Assembly: GCA_029784825.1 (NCBI GenBank)
Contig: JAFMAU010000083.1
Span: 1-7,462 of the forward strand
Origin: Nitrososphaerota archaeon
Lineage (GTDB): Archaea > Thermoproteota > Nitrososphaeria > Nitrososphaerales > UBA183
Length of the DNA: 7,462 nucleotides
Direction of reading: 5' to 3'
The notes below the pieces were generated by a model. The model searched no databases and was not told where the DNA came from. It saw nothing but the letters and a program-made list of their open reading frames with translations. Positions 1-5,442 of this stretch are shown one piece after another. Positions within the stretch are counted from its first letter, which is position 1. Every line of letters begins with the position of its first letter. Both the position numbers and the translations under genes were made by a program.

Positions 1-899
1 TTGGTGTTGTACTTTGGGTTGATCATGCAAAGGTCTTCGTTGACGAGGTTCTGCACGACCCGCCTCACCTTCAGGGTGACCCTGACCAGCTCCTTGGAAT
101 CGAGCTTGTCCTTCTCGTTGATCTTTGACTCAACCTCCTCCGGCGTCGGCTTGCACTTGAGCTGCTTCGCGAGGCTCTCCGACACCCGCTTGAACTTTGG
201 GAGCTCCTCGTCAATCCAGGCGAGCGCGACCCTTTCGAGCTCCTCGGGGGACTCGTCGTAGTCGAACCCCTTCTTCAGGGCGATTGGGTAGAACTTCTGC
301 CTTCGGAGGTCGGAGCCCTTCTCCTTGAATATCCTCTCCGCGTTGGGAAACTCCCCGTTCCCCCACCCCTCGAGCTCGAAGAGCTTGACGTAGTCGGCGA
401 CCCTGGCCTTGAGGCCGTCGCATGCCTGCTTGACCTCGAGGCTCTTGGTCTCCCCCTTCACGGTGTCCAGGATCTCAAGCGCGCCGCCGAGCCTGTAGAG
501 CGCCAGGGCCTTGACCGCGACTGGGATGTCCCTCCCCGAGAACCGCCCGCGGCAGGCGTCGATGTCTTCCGCCGCGTTGCCTAGCAGCGTCAGCATGTGC
601 GCGTCGTTGACCCCTTCCTTGACCAGGTGGGCGAATATCGTCCCCACTATGTCATCGAGGACAGGCTGGGGTTCGTCGAAGAGCAGTCCAGCTTCCATCG
701 AGTCGAGCAGCTTCTTCTGCAACTCTGCCTTCGCCTTCGATCTGAGGCTGCGCACCTTCCCCAGGGCCGACTCGACGTTGGCCTGGGAGGCTATGAAGAG
801 CTTCCCGGCGTACTCGTTGAACCCCACCAGATACGCCCCCGAGGGGTTGATCTCCTTCATCAGGTCCATGATCTCGGCGTCCAGGGGGTCTGGGGCCAC
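1..899 (-). CDS. DUF885-like protein, putative metallopeptidase (N-terminal part, runs off left edge)
   Basis: An open frame of 299 codons runs from a GTG at 899 through the left edge with no stop. The N-terminus (about residues 18-45, including NPSGAYLVGFNEYAGKLF) and a later segment (FYPIALKKGFDYDESPEELE, about residues 205-225) resemble the DUF885 family as I remember it. That family is typically about 550-600 residues long, and its metal-binding HExxH-like region would lie beyond the window, so catalytic residues cannot be judged. The protein is charged, mostly helical in character, and shows no signal peptide or membrane segment. The GTG start is favoured because a TATA-like box lies about 28 nt upstream, which fits a leaderless mRNA; an in-frame ATG at 869 is the alternative. 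The gene follows the flavoprotein reductase by 29 nt on the same strand. The reading frame is secure; the family call is moderate and the peptidase role is inference. Confidence 0.6.
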   Translation of the reverse strand, partial: MAPDPLDAEIMDLMKEINPSGAYLVGFNEYAGKLFIASQANVESALGKVRSLRSKAKAELQKKLLDSMEAGLLFDEPQPVLDDIVGTIFAHLVKEGVNDAHMLTLLGNAAEDIDACRGRFSGRDIPVAVKALALYRLGGALEILDTVKGETKSLEVKQACDGLKARVADYVKLFELEGWGNGEFPNAERIFKEKGSDLRRQKFYPIALKKGFDYDESPEELERVALAWIDEELPKFKRVSESLAKQLKCKPTPEEVESKINEKDKLDSKELVRVTLKVRRVVQNLVNEDLCMINPKYNT

Positions 900-923
900 G
901 GCCGTAACGCCTGGCCCGGCCGG

Positions 924-932
924 TATTTTTAG
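924..932 (-). promoter_or_regulatory. TATA-like box for the DUF885-like gene
   Basis: On the minus strand this reads CTAAAAATA, and its centre is about 28 nt upstream of the GTG at 899. No SD-like sequence lies between the box and the start, which fits a leaderless promoter. The box contains the TAA stop codon (929-931) of the upstream reductase gene. Assigned by eye from spacing and composition. Confidence 0.45.
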
Positions 933-2401
933 TTCGCTGTGTCGAGCGGCTTGAACTTCGCCACGGTCTCGGAGAGTTCCCTTCCCAGCCGCTTCTGCCA
1001 CTCGCCGAACCCTGATGGGGACTCGGGGTAGTCCAAGTTGATGTCGACGAGGGCGGCGCTCTTCTTCACCGTGTATCTCAGGCCCCTTGCCAGTGGGAGC
1101 TGGCCCAGCACCCTGAACCACATTGCAGGGTTCATGAAGCGCGCCTGGTTGAATTCTGGGTGCTTGCGCTCGGTTATCGCCGTGACGTCGTCCTCCGAAA
1201 GGAAGTACTTCATCCCGTAGTTGATCTGGTCGTTGTCGACCGTCTGCAGGTATCGGCGCAGGACTTCGAAGCTCGCCATGGGATACCCGTGGGTGTTCAT
1301 GTACTCCACGTTGTACTTCCAGAGCCCAGCTTCGCTGGTGTCCCCCGCCTCGAGGGCCTCGGCGACTACCTTCCCCAGGATCGTCCCGCCGTAGATGGAG
1401 GGGCTGATCCCTCCCGCGTCGATGGGCCGGGGCATCCAGGCGGAGTCTCCGACGACCGCGAAGCCGTTGGCCACCATACAGTCGTTGTGGCGCCTCACGG
1501 GCACCTGCCAGTTGCCCTTCGTGTTCCCGGAGTTGGCGTCGTCGCCGGGCTGGGAGTAGTTCTTGATCACAGGGTTGTCCGCCAGATACTTGTCGATGAG
1601 GCTCTGGAGGTTGTCGTTGAGCCCGAACCGCCTGTTCCTGCGGGCGAGGCCGGAGTGGGAGACGCCGAGGCCTATGTTCACCTTCTTCTTCCCCTTGGGG
1701 AAGACCCAGGCGTACCCAGCCGGGGCCAAGAACTGGTCGAGGTGGATGATGCAGTAGTCGGGGGAGAAGAACGCCGGGTCCTCCTTTGCAGGCTCAAAGT
1801 CAAGGATGTACCTCCCTGTCCCGACCACGTCGTCAGGGTCGATCTCCTTCTCGATCAGGGAGGCGATGGGGAGGAACCTCCTCAGGGTGGAAGACGATCC
1901 TGTGGCGTCGATGACGATTTTGGCGGTGACGCTGAAGGGGGTGCCGTCAGACTTCCTGCCGGTCACGCCGGTGATCTTTCCGTCTTCAGACAGGAGCCTC
2001 TCAGCGGTGGCTCCGAACATGAGCTCTGCGCCGGCCTTCCTGGCGTCGTTTACCTGGCGTCTGGGCGCGAGCTTGCGGTTGAAGAGGTACCCCTCGCCTT
2101 CGAACAGCACCTTGGTCTTCCTGTCTGGAGAGTAGACGTAGACCCCGCTGACCGGGTGCTCGAGTTCGGGGGAGCCGTACCTGATGCCGATGTGCTCCGC
2201 GAGGTAGTCTAGGGACCTCTTGCTGGTGGCGTCGCCGCAGGTCCAGCCGTTGTTGGTCTTCCTTCCAGGTTCGGCCTCCTTGTTCCTGTCGACGATGAGA
2301 ACCCTGGCCTTCCCTTTCGAATGGTGTCCGATGGACGCCGCCGTGATGAGACCGGCCATCCCTCCCCCCGCGATGACGACGTCGTAGTCAGGTCCGGGCA
2401 T
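929..2401 (-). CDS. Geranylgeranyl reductase family FAD-dependent oxidoreductase
   Basis: A 490-residue flavoprotein. The N-terminal Rossmann motif VVIAGGGMAGL (about residues 8-18) binds the FAD ADP moiety. CGDA at 55-58 matches the cysteine-containing segment near the flavin in archaeal geranylgeranyl reductases. IVIDATGSSSTLRRF and, near 320-340, VVGDSAWMPRPIDAGGISPS are the later FAD-binding motifs of this superfamily. The YAWVFPKGKKKVNIGLG segment (about 231-247) is a family hallmark linked to the isoprenoid pocket. Members reduce double bonds of geranylgeranyl chains in archaeal membrane lipids or in quinone side chains; the sequence does not say which is the substrate. At 490 residues it is longer than the roughly 390-450 usual for the family, with the extra length in a helical C-terminal region. 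The ATG at 2401 is supported by a TATA box about 27 nt upstream and no SD, so the mRNA is probably leaderless. A TrmB-family regulator diverges from the same promoter. Confidence 0.88.
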   Translation of the reverse strand: MPGPDYDVVIAGGGMAGLITAASIGHHSKGKARVLIVDRNKEAEPGRKTNNGWTCGDATSKRSLDYLAEHIGIRYGSPELEHPVSGVYVYSPDRKTKVLFEGEGYLFNRKLAPRRQVNDARKAGAELMFGATAERLLSEDGKITGVTGRKSDGTPFSVTAKIVIDATGSSSTLRRFLPIASLIEKEIDPDDVVGTGRYILDFEPAKEDPAFFSPDYCIIHLDQFLAPAGYAWVFPKGKKKVNIGLGVSHSGLARRNRRFGLNDNLQSLIDKYLADNPVIKNYSQPGDDANSGNTKGNWQVPVRRHNDCMVANGFAVVGDSAWMPRPIDAGGISPSIYGGTILGKVVAEALEAGDTSEAGLWKYNVEYMNTHGYPMASFEVLRRYLQTVDNDQINYGMKYFLSEDDVTAITERKHPEFNQARFMNPAMWFRVLGQLPLARGLRYTVKKSAALVDINLDYPESPSGFGEWQKRLGRELSETVAKFKPLDTAN

Positions 2402-2403
2402 TT

Positions 2404-2452
2404 ATTGCGAACGCTACGAAAATGCTATATAAGTGCTTTGGCGATATTGCGA
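2404..2452 (+). repeat. Direct repeat ATTGCGA flanking the divergent promoter
   Basis: ATTGCGA occurs at 2404-2410 and again at 2446-2452, on the same strand, with starts 42 bp apart (about four DNA turns) and placed almost evenly on either side of the shared TATA box. The right copy overlaps an imperfect palindrome, GCGATATTGC (2441-2450). This arrangement would suit binding by a dimeric or tetrameric regulator such as the TrmB-family protein encoded next to it. A 7-mer pair can arise by chance, so this is only a candidate operator. Confidence 0.3.
2417..2440. promoter_or_regulatory. Shared bidirectional TATA box of the reductase / TrmB divergent promoter
   Basis: The core TATATA at 2426-2431 reads as TATATAAG on the plus strand and TTATATAGC on the minus strand. 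Its centre (2428.5) is 26.5 nt from the ATG at 2455 (plus) and 27.5 nt from the ATG at 2401 (minus), the normal TATA-to-start distance for an archaeal leaderless transcript in each direction. A-rich, BRE-like tracts flank it on both sides: GAAAATG on the plus side and CCAAAG on the minus side. It is the only strong AT-rich box between the two genes. Confidence 0.7.
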
Positions 2453-2454
2453 GT

Positions 2455-3156
2455 ATGAACCGGGCTGACGTGGTCGAACAGCTGAAAGACGTCGGGCTGA
2501 CCAGCTACGAGGCCAAGGCCTACGTCGCCCTGGCGGGGCTGGGGCCGTCGGAGCCCAAGAAGGTGGCCAGCGAGTCCCAGATCCCGTACCCCAGCGCGTA
2601 CACTGCGCTGAGGACCCTCGCCTCGAAGGGGTGGGTCGAGCAGGTGGTGAAGAAGCCGGTCACCTACCGCGCCAAGGAGCCGACCAGAGTCAGAGCCATG
2701 GTTTCATCGAGGCTCGGGGACACCTTCAAGGAGCTGGAGAGGATCTACAAGTCGGAACCGACCGAAGAGGCCGAGCTAGTGTATACCCTCCGCGGAAGGG
2801 GCAAGGTATTGGACAAGGTGTACGAGATGCTCAGGGGTGCGAAGCAGGGCGTGATCGTGGTTGCGCCCAGCATGGGATTCGAGGACGCCAAGATAATGGA
2901 GCTCCTCGCCGAATCGGTGGCGAGGGGGGTGGAGGTGAGGGCCATCTGCGACGACGAAGGGATCGGGCTCCTCCCGCCGGGGGTCGAGATCAGGACTGGA
3001 AACCACGTGGCGTTCGACCTCCTGGTGGACGACAGCGTCGCACTCATCGGGCTCCCAGACCACTCGGCGTGCGGCTGGGTCGACAGCCCGGCGGTGGCGA
3101 GCCACTTGAAGGAGTTCCTCGAGCTGCTCTGGAGCACTTCTTCTCCAGCCGGATAG
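2455..3156 (+). CDS. TrmB-family transcriptional regulator
   Basis: A 233-residue two-domain regulator. Residues about 8-70 form a winged helix typical of TrmB proteins (LTSYEAKAYVALAGLG, then PSAYTALRTLASKGWVEQV). After a linker helix, residues about 108-228 match the TrmB C-terminal PLD-like domain: VIVVAPSMGF, then GVEVRAICDD, HVAFDLLVDDSVALIG and HLKEFLELLW. In known members this domain senses a small ligand, often a sugar; the ligand here is unknown. The ATG at 2455 is chosen over the in-frame ATG at 2422 because the earlier start would put the TATA box inside the gene, and because TATA-to-2455 spacing fits a leaderless mRNA. It shares its promoter with the divergent geranylgeranyl-reductase-family gene, so autoregulation and control of that gene are the simplest guess. 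It is probably a DNA-binding cytoplasmic protein. Confidence 0.88.
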   Translation: MNRADVVEQLKDVGLTSYEAKAYVALAGLGPSEPKKVASESQIPYPSAYTALRTLASKGWVEQVVKKPVTYRAKEPTRVRAMVSSRLGDTFKELERIYKSEPTEEAELVYTLRGRGKVLDKVYEMLRGAKQGVIVVAPSMGFEDAKIMELLAESVARGVEVRAICDDEGIGLLPPGVEIRTGNHVAFDLLVDDSVALIGLPDHSACGWVDSPAVASHLKEFLELLWSTSSPAG

Positions 3157-3190
3157 CCTGAAGTCCCTGGCCTCCGCTCCTGGCTCCGGA

Positions 3191-3225
3191 GACAGAAAGA
3201 AAGGCCGCCCGGCTTTGGGCCGAGC
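3191..3225 (-). terminator. Hairpin terminator downstream of cdvB
   Basis: Reading the minus strand, GCTCGGC (3225-3219) pairs with GCCGGGC (3213-3207) around a 5-nt loop, giving a 7-bp stem with one G-T pair. GGCC and then a pyrimidine-rich tail, TTTCTTTCTGTC (3202-3191), follow. It starts 14 nt beyond the cdvB stop codon. On the plus strand the same stem lacks a T-rich tail, so it probably serves the minus-strand gene. Confidence 0.55.
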
Positions 3226-3238
3226 TGCCTGGGGGTGT

Positions 3239-3880
3239 CTATTCGCTTGTGAAGATGGACTGACCCGCTGTGTTCGGCACTTCGGGGAGGGTCTCTGCCA
3301 TGCGTTTCTCCGCGATGGCTGACGCCTCCGCCAGGATCTTGTTGGCCTCCTCGCTGTTCTCGGCCTGGTAGAAGGTCGTGCCAGTTATCTGGCCGACGTC
3401 CACCATGATCGAGTTGAGCTGGGCGCCGATCTCACCGAGTGCTCCCTGGGCGTCGGGCATCGCTTCGCCGAGGGTAGCGCGTACGTTCTTGATCACCCCG
3501 ATGGCCGGGGCGATTGTGGACGCGAAGTCGCCGATGTCGGTGACCGTCTGAAGCCTGGTCGTGATCTGCTCTAGGGCGATCTTCGACTGGGTGACGATCT
3601 TCTCCATCTTGCGGACTTCGGCCAGCTCGTTGGAGTACGCCTTGCTGGATTCCTGGTCGTGCGCTTGGACTGCAGTCACAGTCTTCTTGAAGATGGAGTT
3701 CTCTCGTTGCTTCAGCCGGCCCATCGCCTGGTCCAGTCGGTTGATCTCCCCAGTCAGCTGCTGGGTAGCCTTCTGGATCTGGGGGCGCATCGGCTGTGGG
3801 CCGCGAACGGTGTCGCGGACCATCTTCCCGAAAGGCTCCGTCTCCTGGGTCTTCCATCCCTTCTCGAACTTGCTGCTCAT
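3239..3880 (-). CDS. cdvB: CdvB-type Snf7/ESCRT-III family protein
   Basis: A 213-residue, highly helical protein without membrane segments. It carries the Snf7 core: a basic N-terminal half (MSSKFEKGW, then helices around GEINRLDQAMGRLKQREN and KAYSNELAEVRKMEKIV) and a more acidic C-terminal half (SEEANKILAEASAIAEKRMAE). The text resembles thaumarchaeal CdvB-like proteins as I remember them. ESCRT-III proteins polymerise on membranes and drive cell division or vesicle release, with the AAA ATPase CdvC (Vps4) remodelling the polymer. LPEVP at 198-202 is a plausible MIM2 motif for binding the CdvC MIT domain. No CdvA or CdvC gene is adjacent. The ATG at 3880 is preferred; an in-frame TTG at 3931 would add 17 residues. 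No SD is evident, and AT-rich patches at 3929-3936 and 3948-3962 are possible promoter elements with a short leader. Archaea often carry several paralogues, so the exact CdvB subtype is not certain. Confidence 0.85.
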   Translation of the reverse strand: MSSKFEKGWKTQETEPFGKMVRDTVRGPQPMRPQIQKATQQLTGEINRLDQAMGRLKQRENSIFKKTVTAVQAHDQESSKAYSNELAEVRKMEKIVTQSKIALEQITTRLQTVTDIGDFASTIAPAIGVIKNVRATLGEAMPDAQGALGEIGAQLNSIMVDVGQITGTTFYQAENSEEANKILAEASAIAEKRMAETLPEVPNTAGQSIFTSE

Positions 3881-3974
3881 CGTGATGTCCGTGCCGATAT
3901 CCGGGGAATCGGACAATACCGACTGTGGCAATTAGCGTTGACAGTCTGCTTAACGATTTTCACTTGATACGGCC

Positions 3975-3997
3975 GAGAAAGAAGGGCGAGAGCCCCT
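3975..3997 (-). terminator. Hairpin terminator at the end of mscL
   Basis: On the minus strand GGGC (3995-3992), loop TCTC, GCCC (3987-3984) forms a compact stem that can be extended by one G-T and one A-T pair. It is followed directly by TTCTTTCTC (3983-3975). The stem begins at the mscL stop codon (3996-3998). It separates mscL from cdvB and suggests they are mostly separate transcripts. Confidence 0.5.
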
Positions 3998-4385
3998 ATT
4001 CGAGTTTGTAGCGCTTGGCGATCTTGACTATGAGGAAGATGATGAGCGCGACGATGAGGAAGGTGATCACAGCGCCGATGAAGTCGCCTATCATGAACTT
4101 CTGTGCCGCGAAGGTGTAGTAGTAAGTGGTGAAGTTTCCCAGGCCGCTCAGCGGGATGCCGATGAGCGGGAGGATAAGGTCCTTGACAAGCGCCTGAACC
4201 AGCGCGCCCAGGTAGACACCCAGGATGAACGCCACCGCTAGTCCCAGCACCTTGTAGTTCTTCAGGAACGCTTTGAATTCTGCTGACAGCCCATTCGGTT
4301 CGGGGGCTGCAGGAGACGCTGGCTTGGGCGTGAGGAGCTCTCTTATTTTTCGTAGTTCGTCCAACACTTCGGCGTTGGCGGACAC
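3996..4385 (-). CDS. mscL: MscL-family mechanosensitive channel, short form
   Basis: A 129-residue protein with two transmembrane segments. TM1 is at about residues 46-67 (LAVAFILGVYLGALVQALV) and runs into KDLILPLIG (68-76), matching the MscL pore helix and its D-I-x-P-P/L-G end. TM2 is at about 101-123 (FIGAVITFLIVALIIFLIVK). The short loop between them contains FTTYYYTFAAQKF. MscL opens under membrane tension and releases solutes during hypo-osmotic shock. Two features differ from the bacterial form. An N-terminal extension of about 33 residues holds a short charged helix (VLDELRKIRELL) and a Pro/Ala linker. The protein also ends at KRYKLE straight after TM2, without the usual C-terminal helical bundle. 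The GTG start at 4385 is supported by an AT-rich box about 26 nt upstream and the lack of an SD. Confidence 0.82.
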   Translation of the reverse strand: MSANAEVLDELRKIRELLTPKPASPAAPEPNGLSAEFKAFLKNYKVLGLAVAFILGVYLGALVQALVKDLILPLIGIPLSGLGNFTTYYYTFAAQKFMIGDFIGAVITFLIVALIIFLIVKIAKRYKLE

Positions 4386-4406
4386 ACCGAGTGGGAGGCG
4401 CGACCT

Positions 4407-4414
4407 GATTTAAG
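4407..4414. promoter_or_regulatory. AT-rich box between divergent mscL and EamA genes
   Basis: GATTTAAG (CTTAAATC on the minus strand) is the only AT-rich element in the 60-nt gap. Its centre is about 26 nt from the mscL GTG at 4385, fitting a leaderless start, and about 36 nt from the EamA GTG at 4446, which would leave a leader of about 9-10 nt. Use by mscL is the better supported; use by both is inference. Confidence 0.45.
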
Positions 4415-4445
4415 ACTTCGACTCCATACCGGTAAGGGTTCACAG

Positions 4446-5369
4446 GTGACCGCCAGGTCAGAGACGACGAAGGGGTACATCCTCGCCATCGCCGGCTCCG
4501 TCTGCGCCGGGTCGGTCTCCACTCTCGCGAAGTTCTCCCTGAACGACAACTCCCCGATCGTGGTCACGGGACTTTCGATACTGCTTTCCGGCTTCGTGCT
4601 CCTGACTTACCAGCCGAAGAGGAAGCCCGACCCGGGCTCGTTCCGGTATCTGGTCTTCTTCGGGCTGGTGGGTGCCGGGTTGGCGCCGCTGATGTACTTC
4701 GAGGGGTTGAGCAGGACGACTGCGGTGAACGCGTCGCTGCTTGCGAATGGAGAAGTGCTGTTCACGACCGTCATCGCGTACTCGGCGTTCAAGGAGAGGC
4801 TCAGCAGGGGGATGGCTGCCCGAGCCCTGCTCATAGTCGCCGGGCTGCTCGTCGTGTCGACCAACCTGGACCTGTCGAACCTAGCCTTCTTCCAGGGCCT
4901 CACCGGGAACATCCTCGTCCTGGGGTCGACCGTGCTGTGGGGGGTGGAGAACAGCGTGATGGCCGTTGTCTCGAAGCGGCTCGATCCATCCCTCCTCGGC
5001 AAGTTCAGGAACCTGATCGGGGGAGGCGCCCTGACGGTCATTTTCGTCGCGGCCTTGGTCCCTCTGAGGTTCAGCGTCACGGACCTCGCAGCCATGGGGA
5101 TGCTTGCCCTGGCCGTGGCCGGAGGGACTTACCTCTTCATCGCGGCCGTCAAGCGCCTGGGCGCAATACGGATGCTGCTCGTCTGGTCGAGTTCGACGAT
5201 CTTCGGTGCCGTTTTCGCCCTTCTGTTCCTCGGAGAGCAGATAACGTCGGTCCAGCTGCTGGGAGGAGGATTGATCGTCGCCGGAATCTACGTCTTCCAC
5301 AGGGGAGAGAGGCTCCCCGAGGCGGAGCCGTTCGCGCCGCCGACCGGGGGCGCCGAGTCACCGGCCTGA
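4446..5369 (+). CDS. EamA/DMT-superfamily transporter
   Basis: A 307-residue, very hydrophobic protein with about ten predicted membrane helices arranged as two EamA repeats. The first repeat begins at GYILAIAGSVCAGSVSTLAK (about residues 10-29) and includes the conserved AVNASLLANGEVLFTTVIAY (about 93-112) and the short FKERLS segment. The second begins near VLGSTVLWGVENSVMAVVSK (about 157-176) and ends with FALLFLGEQITSVQLLGGGL followed by IVAGIYVF, the typical repeat end. Family members export or exchange small metabolites such as amino acids, nucleotides or sugars; the substrate cannot be told. The hydrophilic C-terminus is about 20 residues long and rich in Pro, Glu and Ala. The GTG start leaves a short cytoplasmic N-terminus before TM1, and no alternative start lies close upstream. 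It diverges from mscL and converges with nuoD. Confidence 0.85.
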   Translation: MTARSETTKGYILAIAGSVCAGSVSTLAKFSLNDNSPIVVTGLSILLSGFVLLTYQPKRKPDPGSFRYLVFFGLVGAGLAPLMYFEGLSRTTAVNASLLANGEVLFTTVIAYSAFKERLSRGMAARALLIVAGLLVVSTNLDLSNLAFFQGLTGNILVLGSTVLWGVENSVMAVVSKRLDPSLLGKFRNLIGGGALTVIFVAALVPLRFSVTDLAAMGMLALAVAGGTYLFIAAVKRLGAIRMLLVWSSSTIFGAVFALLFLGEQITSVQLLGGGLIVAGIYVFHRGERLPEAEPFAPPTGGAESPA

Positions 5370-5370
5370 C

Positions 5371-5433
5371 CTGTGTGGGCGGCACAGTCCACGCTCGTTG
5401 AGAAGGAGTCTGGTCCGGGCGGCGCTTCAGCGC
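5371..5433. other. Convergent intergenic spacer with two small hairpins
   Basis: The gap between the converging EamA and nuoD genes holds CTGTG/CACAG (5371-5375 and 5383-5387, 7-nt loop) and a GC-rich palindrome GCGCTTCAGCGC (5422-5433). The first could end the EamA transcript and the second the nuoD transcript. Neither has a convincing T-rich tail, so terminator function is only possible. Confidence 0.25.
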
Positions 5434-5442
5434 AAGTGACGG

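Noticed and set aside
511..954. Plus-strand open frame over the start of the DUF885-like gene
   Set aside because: Low-complexity Ser/Ala/Pro content without motifs; the minus-strand frame has coherent protein character and family resemblance.
1160..2212. Plus-strand open frame of 350 codons
   Set aside because: It lies fully inside the reductase gene on the other strand, has no family motif, and is rich in Val, Gly, Asp and Pro, as expected from the mirror of a GC-rich gene.
2422..2454. Earlier ATG for the TrmB-family gene (adds 11 residues)
   Set aside because: It would place the TATA box inside the coding region, and the family's homology begins after the ATG at 2455.
3157..3238. Possible small RNA or tRNA in the spacer after the TrmB gene
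   Set aside because: No T-loop or cloverleaf pattern; the structure present is explained by the minus-strand terminator hairpin.
3881..3931. TTG start adding 17 residues to the CdvB protein
   Set aside because: TTG is a weak start, the added residues have no family resemblance, and MSSKFEKGW at 3880 looks like a normal N-terminus. Not fully excluded.
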